Made by a program: the position numbers and the translations under genes. The notes beneath the pieces are model-generated. The model was not told where the DNA came from. It ran no database searches and saw only the letters and a list, made by a program, of their open reading frames with translations. From contig CADAND010000017.1 in NCBI GenBank assembly GCA_902789245.1, positions 1-64,000 on the forward strand: DNA of 64,000 bases. Reading direction: 5' to 3'. The stretch comes from an uncultured Bacteroidia bacterium. GTDB lineage: Bacteria; Bacteroidota; Bacteroidia; Bacteroidales; UBA932. This document shows positions 18,430 through 26,615 of the stretch, piece by piece (the stretch's first letter is position 1; the number at the start of each line of letters is the position of its first letter).

Positions 18430-18437
18430 CAAAGGTA
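18430..18437 (-). promoter_or_regulatory. -7 box of icd
   Basis: TACCTTTG on the minus strand, 28 bp before the chosen ATG. There is no TTTG 19 bp upstream, where the position is occupied by a terminator stem. Confidence 0.5.
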
Positions 18438-18446
18438 ACAAAAAAG

Positions 18447-18477
18447 AAAAATCCAGCGCGGAATGCGCTGGATTTTT
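18447..18477. terminator. Bidirectional-type terminator downstream of the FISUMP lipoprotein gene
   Basis: AAAAATCCAGCGC and GCGCTGGATTTTT form a perfect 13-bp stem with a 5-nt loop just past the stop at 18481. It separates this gene from the icd promoter. Confidence 0.88.
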
Positions 18478-18480
18478 CTG

Positions 18481-19653
18481 TTATTTCACCGCTACGCAGC
18501 GGGTGGGGAAGGCATGTGAACGGCCAGAATATTCAGAAAAGAAAACAAATTCTTCCTGCAAGGAGATATAGCCATAGAAAATCATTCCCATATTATGATT
18601 ATCCTGATTCACAGGGAGGTCACTGGACCATATACTAATCAAATGAATTGGATGTAGTCTTCCGTCCTCGAAAGCATAGTTTCCGGTTAAAGGATACCAG
18701 ATGGATTTGGCGTCACCGAGTATCCCGCCGAGTTCTGCACCCTGATCAGTCTTGTTACAACCCATAGCGTACCATTCGTTCCCGAAAGCATTACTCCAAA
18801 GGCCTTCTTCCTTGGTCGGGTGAACCCTGGGAAGTGTCCATCCTGCCGGGCAGGGATCGTAAAGGTCTTTTTTCTCCTGCCAACGAGTGTCGTCCGTTAC
18901 GTGCGCGCCCTCGGCATGATACCAGTCTCCATTATTTGAGTGCTGTCCGGAGTAAACGATGACAGTCGGATGGGCAGTGACAAATTCAATCGTACCAGTC
19001 TCGGCTGTGCTCAAAACAGGGTCCGGCCAGATCAGGGTTGATGCGGCGGCTTTGTGGTCAGAAACACCGTCATTGCCAAGGAACGGATCCTTACGGCCCC
19101 ACTGATACATCAGCCCCAAGCACTTGATGTCATTCGGGGTTGCTGACGTAGCACCCAGATTGCGGTCCATGACAGGGGTAAAGGGAAAGGTTCCGTTGCT
19201 TTTATTATAGTACGTCTGGGCTGTGGCCTTGGCATCCCAGCCGTTGCAAACCCAGATGTGCCAGGACCAAAGGATCTTGTTGCCGGCGTCCTTGACGGCG
19301 ATCAGCGCGTTGCCATCCTTCAGGACATCGGGGGTCTTGAAGTAAACCTGGCCATCCTTATAGTAGGCCTCAGCAATAACATCGCCCACCTTCGGCTGCG
19401 TGTCGGTGCCGAAGGTTTCCCAAAGGACCACGGCCACAGCCACGTCGCCCACGGACTCGGAGGTTTTGCCCTTGACGGTCTTGAAAGTATAGAAGCCCGG
19501 TTCGGAGACCATGAAACAGTTGGCGGGATCAGCGAAGAGAATCGCCTGGGATTCCGGATCCGGAGTAGGACCGATGGGATTCTTGTCGCAGGAAGCGAAA
19601 GCAACGAGTCCTGCTACCAGCAGGAGCACGGAAAATTTGATGGGATTCGTCAT
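18481..19653 (-). CDS. FISUMP-type surface lipoprotein
   Basis: A 390-residue lipoprotein. Its signal peptide ends in lipobox FASC with Cys near residue 22. The C-terminal half carries the hallmarks of Fibrobacter-succinogenes-paralogous (FISUMP) domains: VMDRNLGATS, GLMYQWGRKDPF, DPCPAGWTLP and a final RCVAV. The N-terminal part before it is an unrecognised beta-rich region. Such proteins are abundant surface proteins of unknown ligand in Bacteroidota. ATG 19653 is preferred because it starts the signal peptide; the longer frame adds an unlikely basic extension. Confidence 0.8.
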   Translation of the reverse strand: MTNPIKFSVLLLVAGLVAFASCDKNPIGPTPDPESQAILFADPANCFMVSEPGFYTFKTVKGKTSESVGDVAVAVVLWETFGTDTQPKVGDVIAEAYYKDGQVYFKTPDVLKDGNALIAVKDAGNKILWSWHIWVCNGWDAKATAQTYYNKSNGTFPFTPVMDRNLGATSATPNDIKCLGLMYQWGRKDPFLGNDGVSDHKAAASTLIWPDPVLSTAETGTIEFVTAHPTVIVYSGQHSNNGDWYHAEGAHVTDDTRWQEKKDLYDPCPAGWTLPRVHPTKEEGLWSNAFGNEWYAMGCNKTDQGAELGGILGDAKSIWYPLTGNYAFEDGRLHPIHLISIWSSDLPVNQDNHNMGMIFYGYISLQEEFVFFSEYSGRSHAFPTRCVAVK

Positions 19654-19698
19654 AATTTTGTTAGTGTGATAAGACAATTTCAGTGTAGTTAGCGTTCG

Positions 19699-19706
19699 CA
19701 AATATA
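19699..19706 (-). promoter_or_regulatory. -7 box of the FISUMP lipoprotein gene
   Basis: TATATTTG on the minus strand, about 45 bp before the ATG at 19653. Only a poorly spaced TTG is found upstream. Confidence 0.45.
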
Positions 19707-19862
19707 TAAAAGTTTTATTAACAATGCGGTATTAGAAAAATATTTTACGTTATTTCATCGATTTTTAAATTCTCGGAGCCCTCCGGCCGAAAACCCTTTT
19801 CTGGGGAAGGTTTCATTTTAGGTGTCAGACCTTCCCCATTTGTACGCCTTTGGTTCCCGCGA

Positions 19863-19905
19863 GGCAGTTCTGTGGCCCGGAGGGCCGAAGCGCCAAAATG
19901 GAAGG
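19863..19905. repeat. Dispersed repeat, copy 2
   Basis: GGCAGTTCTGTGGCCCGGAG with a following AAAATGGAAGG matches copy 1 at 13543-13580. The first 27 bases differ at only a few positions. It abuts the partial tRNA-Ser copy. Confidence 0.5.
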
Positions 19906-19919
19906 AGGCGGAGGGATTT
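19904..19919 (-). repeat. Partial copy of the tRNA-Ser(UGA) 3' end
   Basis: GGAGGCGGAGGGATTT matches 15 of 16 bases of the tRNA 3' end (20089-20104) in the same orientation, 169 bp downstream. The layout parallels the copy near tRNA-Ser(CGA). Confidence 0.5.
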
Positions 19920-20052
19920 GCAGTACGACTCGGAGGCCGAAGGCCGACAGAAGGGGGCTCGCGTTAGCGAGGCGGGGGAACCCTTTCCCCCGTCCCCTGG
20001 GGGTGCAGGGGGATCGATCGGGAGGCGCGAAGCGCCAATCCCGACGCCGGAG

Positions 20053-20084
20053 CGAAAAGAAGCAGCGCGTTTGCGCTGCTTCTT
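20053..20084 (-). terminator. Terminator of tRNA-Ser(UGA)
   Basis: AAGAAGCAGCGC and GCGCTGCTTCTT form a perfect 12-bp stem around GTTT. On the minus strand the stem runs into TTTTC, directly after the tRNA 3' end. Confidence 0.85.
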
Positions 20085-20087
20085 GAG

Positions 20088-20172
20088 CGGAGGCGGAGGG
20101 ATTCGAACCCCCGGAACGTTGCCGTTCAACAGTTTTCAAGACTGCCGCCATCGACCACTCGGCCACACCTCC
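20088..20172 (-). tRNA. tRNA-Ser (anticodon UGA)
   Basis: Acceptor GGAGGTG/CGCCTCC (one T-G), anticodon stem GCAGT/ACTGT with loop CTTGAAA giving UGA, a long variable arm (GAACGGCAACGTTC), and T-loop TTCGAAT. It is 85 nt long, class II, and has no encoded CCA. Confidence 0.96.
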
Positions 20173-20206
20173 TCGTGTTTGGGACTGCAAATTTATTAAT
20201 TTTTTC

Positions 20207-20214
20207 TATATTTG
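20207..20214 (+). promoter_or_regulatory. -7 box of the leukocidin-like lipoprotein gene
   Basis: TATATTTG lies 30 bp before the ATG at 20245. The nearest TTTG is too far upstream (25-bp spacing). Confidence 0.55.
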
Positions 20215-20244
20215 CAGGGTACACACTAACTAACAATCAATATT

Positions 20245-22131
20245 ATGAAGGGTATTCTATGCGCTCTGGGCATCTCTGCCCTTGTTTTTGGATTGATTTC
20301 CTGCGATCAAAATACACTCAAACTTCCGCTGAACGGAGGGAAGACGGGAAACAACATCTACGTCAATCCGAATACACATTGGACGAACAGCAACACGCCT
20401 GCCTACATCGGTGATATCTCCGCATATCCGCAGGCCCTGCAGGATGTCATCCTGCGGCGCTTCCCCCGTCGTGCCGGCATAGAGACGGCCGGCGTCATTT
20501 TCGCGGGCCCGGGCGAACTGAGCGCGAATGCCGGTGAACTCACCGCGGCGGCCAATTCGGGCGCATTTGTCGTCTCGCCCTCCCTCGCATCTCTCTCCCT
20601 GCTGGGCGCGAACCCGAAGATGGCCCCGACCTCCACGGGAGGCACCGGCCCGCTGTTCGTCTGTTACAGCGGCTGGGGTGCAGGACATTTCTATATGATG
20701 TATGACGAGCCGGTGCCGGCGCCTGCCCAGCCGGGCGAGCCGAGCATGAGCGAAGCCGAGTGGGAGGAACTGCTGCGCGCGAACCAGGATCTGGGCAGCG
20801 ATGGCGGCAAGTCCGTGACGGACTTTGACAATGATCCGGCCCACAATGAGAACTACTACCATACGCGTATCAATTCGTTTATCTCCTGGCTCGATGCGGA
20901 GCATATCCGCAGATCCAATTTCGCGAACGTGCCACTCCATTCGAGCTACGACCAGCTGGAGATGAACATCGAACAGTCCGGCCAGCGACTGACGGTCGAC
21001 GTCCCTATTTCTATCAACGCGTATATCGACCAGGCAACCTGGAGCGATCCGGACTACCTCAACAAGAGCAGCTCCGTCTCGATCGACTTCTGGATCCTCC
21101 CCTCCTATATGCTGTCGTCCACCGGCGACAAGGCCGGCGACTACTACAGCGTCGTGTCGTGTGTCACGCCCCATAACGAGGCCATGTGGGGACCGTATGT
21201 CGGTGAGCACGGCGCGTGCCGCAACCGCATCTACGGCTTCTGGTTCGGCGAGATGAACGTGAAGACATCGCTGCTGGACGCTGACGGGAACGCCATCCCG
21301 GGCCTGGAGTATTACTCCCGCCCCGTCCCGGAGAACCCGAACTCCTCCAAGACCTATAGCGAAGGTACTTCTTATTCGTATTCCGGGTCCATTTCGGGCG
21401 GTGTCTCCGGCGGCGAGCCGTATCTGGTCGAGAGCGTGTCCTGGGGTGCCACCTATTCCTCCTCGACCAACTACACGCTGGACACCATCAACTACTCGCT
21501 GGATTCCAGCACGCCTGATGTGAAATACCACTACTGGTCCGAGAATGTCAAGCTGACGGACGACTGGGACGACTGGAGCAAGATCAACCAGAACTTCCCG
21601 GCACCGGTCCGGACCGAGTTCGCCGCCCACTCCTCATGGGTCTGGCATGTGCCGGCGAGCGTGGTGAAAGACGGCGACACCCAGCAGTTCCAGCTGTGCA
21701 CGACGGTCAGCATCGACTACCGCACCTGGTACCACTGGCGCGCCTCCATCGAGTATGACGACAACTTGGCGCATCACTGGGTAAACCTCCCCGCGCAGAC
21801 TTGGACCCTGGACCGCCCGGACCGTACGCCGTGGGGCTTTGTCAGTCTCCGCAACGCCTCGGACTATGAGATGGCGCACGTGTCGATTTACAAGGCGGGG
21901 CACGAGTCGGAAGACCCCATCGCAGTCCTCTCCACGTCCTACGGCAAGGGAGACGAAGCGCTGGCTGGCCTGTGGGAAGGCCCCTACAGCTTGACCTGGG
22001 ACTTCGTTGACGGCAACACCGGCTCTATCCTCAGCTCCTGGATCTACGAGAATGTCCAGATTCACCAGGGCAAAGACAAGGAATCCGCCACCGTGAAGAT
22101 CTCCTCCGTCGACGGAAAGCCCCGCAAGTAG
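20245..22131 (+). CDS. Large lipoprotein resembling leukocidin/hemolysin-type pore formers
   Basis: A 628-residue protein with a lipoprotein signal (ALVFGLISC, Cys at residue 20). Residues 1-240 are an unrecognised region. Residues 370-470 contain a Ser/Gly/Tyr-rich alternating stretch, SYSYSGSISGGVSGGEPYL then VSWGATYSSSTNYTLDTINY and VKYHYWSENVKLTDDWDDW. Its order (alternating strand, aromatic strand, N-Y-T motif, W-x-x-N) recalls the stem and cap of leukocidin/hemolysin toxins. A later strand, QQFQLCTTVSIDYRTWYHWR, recalls their rim strand. This is pattern recognition, not a verified match. It stands alone between a tRNA and a terminator. It could act in interbacterial or host contact, or be a non-toxic surface protein. 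Confidence 0.7.
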   Translation: MKGILCALGISALVFGLISCDQNTLKLPLNGGKTGNNIYVNPNTHWTNSNTPAYIGDISAYPQALQDVILRRFPRRAGIETAGVIFAGPGELSANAGELTAAANSGAFVVSPSLASLSLLGANPKMAPTSTGGTGPLFVCYSGWGAGHFYMMYDEPVPAPAQPGEPSMSEAEWEELLRANQDLGSDGGKSVTDFDNDPAHNENYYHTRINSFISWLDAEHIRRSNFANVPLHSSYDQLEMNIEQSGQRLTVDVPISINAYIDQATWSDPDYLNKSSSVSIDFWILPSYMLSSTGDKAGDYYSVVSCVTPHNEAMWGPYVGEHGACRNRIYGFWFGEMNVKTSLLDADGNAIPGLEYYSRPVPENPNSSKTYSEGTSYSYSGSISGGVSGGEPYLVESVSWGATYSSSTNYTLDTINYSLDSSTPDVKYHYWSENVKLTDDWDDWSKINQNFPAPVRTEFAAHSSWVWHVPASVVKDGDTQQFQLCTTVSIDYRTWYHWRASIEYDDNLAHHWVNLPAQTWTLDRPDRTPWGFVSLRNASDYEMAHVSIYKAGHESEDPIAVLSTSYGKGDEALAGLWEGPYSLTWDFVDGNTGSILSSWIYENVQIHQGKDKESATVKISSVDGKPRK

Positions 22132-22151
22132 ATTTTCTTCGGCAGCAAACG

Positions 22152-22183
22152 AAAAGAGCCGGCGCAGATGCGTCGGCTCTTTT
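22152..22183 (+). terminator. Terminator after the leukocidin-like gene
   Basis: AAAAGAGCCGGCGC and GCGTCGGCTCTTTT form a 14-bp stem (one G-T) with a 4-nt loop. It is probably bidirectional, since lspA converges from the other side. Confidence 0.92.
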
Positions 22184-22204
22184 ATTATATCCTTACAAAT
22201 GAGG

Positions 22205-22762
22205 TTATTTCTTGTCTTTCTTGTCGTCGGCCATGAAGAAACGCCACTGGAAGAGCAGCAGGTAGAAGGCGCCGACGGTGACGCAGGAGTCCGCGAAGTT
22301 GAACACCGGGCTGAAGAAAATCACCCGCTCGCCCTCCCGGATGATCGGGAAGAAGAACATATCCACGACCTTACCGAACATGAAGGGTGCGTAGCCCCAG
22401 ATCAAGCCGTAGAAGAGGCTGTCGACGATGTTGCCGATGGCGCCGGCCGTGATCAGCGTCAAGCCCACCAGCACCCCCTTCGGGGTATCTCCTTTCTGGA
22501 TCAGCGAGCGGATCCACCAGATCAGCGCGCCGCTCAGCACGATGCGGAAGAGCGACAGCAGGAACTTGCCGACCTGCCCGCCGAAAGCCATGCCGAAGGC
22601 CATCCCTTCGTTCTCTACGAACGAAAGCCGGAACCACTGCCCGATTACGAAAATCTGTTCGCCCAGCTCCATATTAGTCTTGACCAGGTACTTGATTACC
22701 TGGTCAATGACGACGAGCAGGACTCCCAGCAGCAGGAGCCGTTTGCCTTGGGACAACTTCAT
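22205..22762 (-). CDS. lspA: Lipoprotein signal peptidase II
   Basis: An inner-membrane aspartic protease that cleaves signal peptides from diacylglyceryl-prolipoproteins. The 185-residue protein has four membrane helices and the two catalytic aspartates in their motifs: D114 (AIGNIVDS) and D158 (FNFADS). The conserved early motif VIDQVIKYLV is at residues 18-27. It is last in a minus-strand run ileS-dksA-lspA, 6 bp after the DksA-like gene. Confidence 0.96.
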   Translation of the reverse strand: MKLSQGKRLLLLGVLLVVIDQVIKYLVKTNMELGEQIFVIGQWFRLSFVENEGMAFGMAFGGQVGKFLLSLFRIVLSGALIWWIRSLIQKGDTPKGVLVGLTLITAGAIGNIVDSLFYGLIWGYAPFMFGKVVDMFFFPIIREGERVIFFSPVFNFADSCVTVGAFYLLLFQWRFFMADDKKDKK

Positions 22763-22768
22763 CTCCTG

Positions 22769-23179
22769 TCAGTTCTTGCCCTGCTTGGCAAGCATTTCCT
22801 TGGCCTCGACGGTCAGGGTGGCGTGCGGAACGAGGCGCAGGCGCTCCTTGGGGATAAGTTGGCCCGTCACGCGGCAGATGCCGTAGGTCTTGTTCTCGAT
22901 GCGCACCAGGGCGGCCTCCAGGTTCTGGATGAACTTGTACTGGCGCTGGGCCATCTGGCTGGCTTCCTCCTTGGAGAGCTGGAACGCTCCGTCGTCTTCG
23001 ACGGTCCGGAAGGAGGGCGTCGTGTCCTCGATGTCGTTGGTGCCATTATGCATCACCACCTGACGGAGCGTGTTGTACTCCGCCTTGGCTTTGGCGAGTT
23101 TCTCCTCGATGATGGCTTTGAACTCTGCGAGCTCAGCATCGGAGTAACGGGTTTTGGCAGTTTGATCTGTCTTTTCCAT
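22769..23179 (-). CDS. TraR/DksA-family protein lacking the zinc cysteines
   Basis: A 136-residue DksA-like protein. An N-terminal coiled coil (residues 10-40, FKAIIEEKLAKAKAEYNTL) and a C-terminal globular segment (TYGICRVTGQLIPKERLRLV) match the family. DksA enters the RNA polymerase secondary channel and, with ppGpp, modulates rRNA and amino-acid promoters. Here only one Cys (GICRVTG) remains of the usual C4 zinc site, as in Cys-poor DksA variants. It lies between ileS and lspA on the same strand. Its role as a transcription regulator is inferred. Confidence 0.85.
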   Translation of the reverse strand: MEKTDQTAKTRYSDAELAEFKAIIEEKLAKAKAEYNTLRQVVMHNGTNDIEDTTPSFRTVEDDGAFQLSKEEASQMAQRQYKFIQNLEAALVRIENKTYGICRVTGQLIPKERLRLVPHATLTVEAKEMLAKQGKN

Positions 23180-23199
23180 ACTATGAAACGGTTAACGTA

Positions 23200-26100
23200 T
23201 TATCTTTTAACGCTTATGCGGACAGTCCCCTCGCCCCACTCCACTTCGGCGGCATCCTGCGGGGCTTCGGCAAGCGGCTTCTGCTCCAGGGAGCGCGACA
23301 GGGTCTGGGCGGAGACATATTCTGCGTGTTCGGCGAGCGCGGCGCGGATCTCCTCCGCAGCGGCGCCGTCGGCATAAATGACGGTATCGATCCGGTCCGT
23401 GATCTCGAACCCGCTGTCCTTGCGGAGAGTCTGGATCGGATGGATAAGCTCACGGGCGTGGCCCTCGCGGACCAGCTCCGGCGTCTGGACGATGTCCAGG
23501 GCGAGCGTGAGGGAACCTTCCGTGGCCACGAGCCAGCCGGGCATGTCCTCGGAGCTAATCTCGTAGTCGCCCTTGTTCAGGACCACGTCGCCGGACGGAA
23601 GATGCAGGACGTATTCAGCCTCGGCGCGCTCGATGGCGGCGATCTCCTCCTGGGAGAGCTGCCCGAAGGCTGCGGCGATCTCCTTCATCTGCTTGCCGTA
23701 GATCTTGCCGAGGGTCTTGAAGTTCGGCTTGATCTTCTTGGTGATGAGGCCCACCGTGTCGTGCAGGAATTCGATTTCCTTGACATTGACCTCCGTCAGG
23801 AAGATGTCGCTGACGCGCTGGATATGCTCCTTGACCGTGTCGTCGAGCACCGGGACCAGCACCTTGGCGAGCGGCTTGCGGACGTTGATGCCCACCTTCT
23901 TGCGCAACGCGAGCACCATTGAGGAAGCTTTCTGGGCAAAGCCCATGCTCTCCTCCAGGCCCTCGTCCACGCGGTCGGCATTGAAGGCCGGCATCGGGCA
24001 GTAGTGCACCGAGTCGGCATCCGGCACGAGATCGAGCCAAAGACGCTCCATGAAGAACGGAGCGATCGGGGCACCCAGCAGGGCGACCCCCTTGAGCACC
24101 TCGTAGAGGGTCTGGTAGGCGGCGAGCTTGTCCTCGCCCATGCCCTTGCCCCAGAGGCGCTTCTTGTTCAGGCGGATGTACCAGTTGGACAGGTCGTCGC
24201 AGACGAAATCCTGCACCAGGCGGCCCGCCGTGGTGATGTCGTAATCTTCGTAAGCGGCCACGACCCCCTTCACGAGGGTGTTCAGCCGGCTGATGATCCA
24301 GCGGTCGAACATCGGCCGGTGCTCGTAGGGCACGGCCTCCGCCGCGGGGTCGAATCCGTCGATGTTCGCGTAGAGTGCGAAGACGGAATAGGAATTATAC
24401 AGCGTGCCGAAGAACTTGCGGCGCACCTCTTCCACACCCGCCTCGTCGAACTTGAGGTTGTCCCAGGGCTGGGCGTTGGTCATCATGTACCAGCGGAGCG
24501 CATCCGCGCCATATTTGTCCATCGCCTGGAAGGGATCCACGGCGTTGCCCAGGCGCTTGCTCATCTTCTCGCCCTTCTTGTCAAGGACGAGACCGTTGGA
24601 GATCACGCGCTTGAAGGCGGGCGTGCCGCTGACCATCGTGTGGATGGCGTGCAGGGTGTAGAACCAGCCGCGGGTCTGGTCCACGCCCTCGGCGATGAAG
24701 TCGGCCGTGCTGCCGAAGTCCGGGCTGTCGATGCCGCGCAGGCCCGTCTGGGCGTACGGCATGGCGCCGGAGTCGAACCACACGTCGATGAGGTCGGTCT
24801 CGCGGGTCATCTTCTTGCCCGAGGGGCTGACGAGGAAAATCTGGTCCACGTACGGACGGTGCAGGTCGATCCTGTCATAATTCTCCTTGGACATATCGGC
24901 GGGGTCGAAGCCCCGCTCGCGCAGCGGGTTCGCGGCCATGAAACCGGCGGCGACCGCCTTGTCGATTTCGGCGTAGAGCTCCTTGACGGAACCGATGCAG
25001 ATCTCTTCCTTGCCGTCCTCGCTGCGCCAGATGGGCAGCGGGGTGCCCCAGTAGCGGCTGCGGCTGAGGTTCCAGTCCTGGATGTTCTCCAGCCACTTGC
25101 CGAAGCGGCCCGTGCCGGTGGACTCCGGCTTCCAGGTGATCTGTTCGTTCAGGGCCATCATCTGCTCGCGCACGGCCGTGGTCCGGATGAACCAGCTGTC
25201 CAGCGGATAATAGAGCACCGGCTTGTCGGTGCGCCAGCAATGCGGGTAGGAGTGGACGTGCTTCTCGATCTTGAACGCCTTGCCGGCAGCCTTGAGCATG
25301 ACGCAGAGGTCGATGTCGAGGGTCGGGGCGTCGGGCGCGAGGGAGCTGTCGTAGGCGTTCTTCACGTAGCGTCCGGCCCACTCGGCGTAGTCCGGACTCA
25401 CGTGCGAAGCGACGTACTGCGGGTCGAGGTCTTCCAGCCGGAAGAAACGGCCCTGCAGGTCCACCTGCGCCTGCGGATCGCCGTTGCGGTCGATGACCTG
25501 CAGGGCGGCGATGCCCGCGGCACGGGCCACCTTGGCGTCGTCCGCGCCGAAGGTCGGCGCGATGTGGACGATGCCCGTACCTTCCTCCGTGCTGACATAG
25601 TCGCCGGGGATCACGCGGAAGGCGTCGCCGTCCGGCTTGAACCAGGGGATCAGCTGCTCGTAGCGCAGGCCCACGAGGTCGCGGCCCTTGACGCTGCCGG
25701 GCAGAACCTCGAAGGGGACCTTGCCGTTAAAGAGCGAGCCGACCAGCGCCTCGGCGACGATGTAGGTCGCCGGCGCGCCGGTGTAAGGGTTCTCGGAGCG
25801 GACCTTGACGTAGTCGATATTGGGGCCGACGCAGAGCGCCGTGTTGGAAGCGAGGGTCCAGGGGGTGGTGGTCCAGGCGAGGATGTAGAGGTCTTCCTCC
25901 CCCGCCACCTTGAACTGCACCGTGCAGGTCGTATCCTTGACATCGCGGTAGCAGCCCGGCTGGTTGAGCTCGTGCGTGCTCAGGCCCGTGCCGGCGGCGG
26001 GGCTGTACGGCTGGATGCTCTTGCCCTTGTAGAGCAGGCCCTTGCCGTAAATGTCCTTGAGGAGCCACCAGAGGGTCTCGATATAACGGTTGTCGTAGGT

Positions 26101-26547
26101 GATGTACGGGTCGTCCATATCGACCCAGTAGCCCACGCGCTCGGTAAGGTTCCGCCACTCGGCGGTATATTTCATCACCTCCTCGCGGCAGGTGCGGTTG
26201 TAGTCCTCGACGGAGATCTTGGTGCCGATGTCCTCCTTGGTGATGCCCAGTTTCTTCTCCACGCCCAGTTCGACCGGGAGGCCGTGGGTATCCCAGCCGG
26301 CGCGGCGGCGCACCTTGAAGCCGGCCTGCGTCTTATAGCGGCAGACGGCATCCTTGATGGAGCGGGCCATCACATGGTGGATGCCCGGCATGCCGTTGGC
26401 GGAAGGCGGGCCTTCGAAGAAGATGAACTCCGGAGCACCTTCGCGCAGGGCCAGTGAACGCTCGAAAGCGTGGCGTTTCTTCCAGCGTTCGAGCACTTCC
26501 TTCCCCACGGAGACCAAGTCCAAGCCGTTATACTCTTTGAATGTCAT
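23200..26547 (-). CDS. ileS: Isoleucyl-tRNA synthetase
   Basis: Charges tRNA-Ile with isoleucine and edits valine. It has 1115 residues, with the class I HIGH-equivalent in PPSANGMPGIHHVMAR near residue 50 and KMSKR near residue 661 (GEKMSKRLGN). The GIHH variant and the length fit the eukaryote-like IleS2 group. Members of that group are often resistant to mupirocin, which is inference here. It is read first in an ileS-dksA-lspA operon, with gaps of 20 and 6 bp. A consensus promoter lies 36 bp upstream of the ATG. Confidence 0.98.
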   Translation of the reverse strand: MTFKEYNGLDLVSVGKEVLERWKKRHAFERSLALREGAPEFIFFEGPPSANGMPGIHHVMARSIKDAVCRYKTQAGFKVRRRAGWDTHGLPVELGVEKKLGITKEDIGTKISVEDYNRTCREEVMKYTAEWRNLTERVGYWVDMDDPYITYDNRYIETLWWLLKDIYGKGLLYKGKSIQPYSPAAGTGLSTHELNQPGCYRDVKDTTCTVQFKVAGEEDLYILAWTTTPWTLASNTALCVGPNIDYVKVRSENPYTGAPATYIVAEALVGSLFNGKVPFEVLPGSVKGRDLVGLRYEQLIPWFKPDGDAFRVIPGDYVSTEEGTGIVHIAPTFGADDAKVARAAGIAALQVIDRNGDPQAQVDLQGRFFRLEDLDPQYVASHVSPDYAEWAGRYVKNAYDSSLAPDAPTLDIDLCVMLKAAGKAFKIEKHVHSYPHCWRTDKPVLYYPLDSWFIRTTAVREQMMALNEQITWKPESTGTGRFGKWLENIQDWNLSRSRYWGTPLPIWRSEDGKEEICIGSVKELYAEIDKAVAAGFMAANPLRERGFDPADMSKENYDRIDLHRPYVDQIFLVSPSGKKMTRETDLIDVWFDSGAMPYAQTGLRGIDSPDFGSTADFIAEGVDQTRGWFYTLHAIHTMVSGTPAFKRVISNGLVLDKKGEKMSKRLGNAVDPFQAMDKYGADALRWYMMTNAQPWDNLKFDEAGVEEVRRKFFGTLYNSYSVFALYANIDGFDPAAEAVPYEHRPMFDRWIISRLNTLVKGVVAAYEDYDITTAGRLVQDFVCDDLSNWYIRLNKKRLWGKGMGEDKLAAYQTLYEVLKGVALLGAPIAPFFMERLWLDLVPDADSVHYCPMPAFNADRVDEGLEESMGFAQKASSMVLALRKKVGINVRKPLAKVLVPVLDDTVKEHIQRVSDIFLTEVNVKEIEFLHDTVGLITKKIKPNFKTLGKIYGKQMKEIAAAFGQLSQEEIAAIERAEAEYVLHLPSGDVVLNKGDYEISSEDMPGWLVATEGSLTLALDIVQTPELVREGHARELIHPIQTLRKDSGFEITDRIDTVIYADGAAAEEIRAALAEHAEYVSAQTLSRSLEQKPLAEAPQDAAEVEWGEGTVRISVKR

Positions 26548-26582
26548 ATTTTTTGCCTAATTTTGCGTCTGAATTTAGTCCG

Positions 26583-26613
26583 CAAATTTAACGATTTTTA
26601 CGCATTCAACAAA
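26583..26613 (-). promoter_or_regulatory. Promoter of ileS-dksA-lspA
   Basis: TTTG (26610-26613), a 19-bp spacer, then TAAATTTG (26583-26590) on the minus strand. It is a perfect consensus. The -33 box lies just before the divergent cvpA gene. Confidence 0.82.
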
Positions 26614-26615
26614 AT

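Larger units (their letters stand above)
19707..20052. other. Non-coding stretch downstream of tRNA-Ser(UGA)
   Basis: No convincing gene is present. Frames open across it are Arg/Gly/Pro-rich and unlike proteins. It contains dispersed repeat copy 2 (19863-19905), a partial copy of the tRNA-Ser 3' end (19904-19919), and several imperfect inverted repeats such as GGCGCGAAGCGCC. It looks like element debris next to a tRNA. Confidence 0.6.

Noticed and set aside
19825-20199. Open frames overlapping tRNA-Ser(UGA) and the region downstream
   Set aside because: They run through a tRNA and repeat debris, and the products are Arg/Gly/Pro-rich without a start context. I see no evidence for coding.
24004-26457. 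An 817-codon open frame on the plus strand opposite ileS
   Set aside because: It is Val/Leu/Ala/Gly/Arg/His-rich with no domain pattern, and it mirrors the codon bias of the certain ileS gene. GC-rich DNA here keeps antisense frames open.
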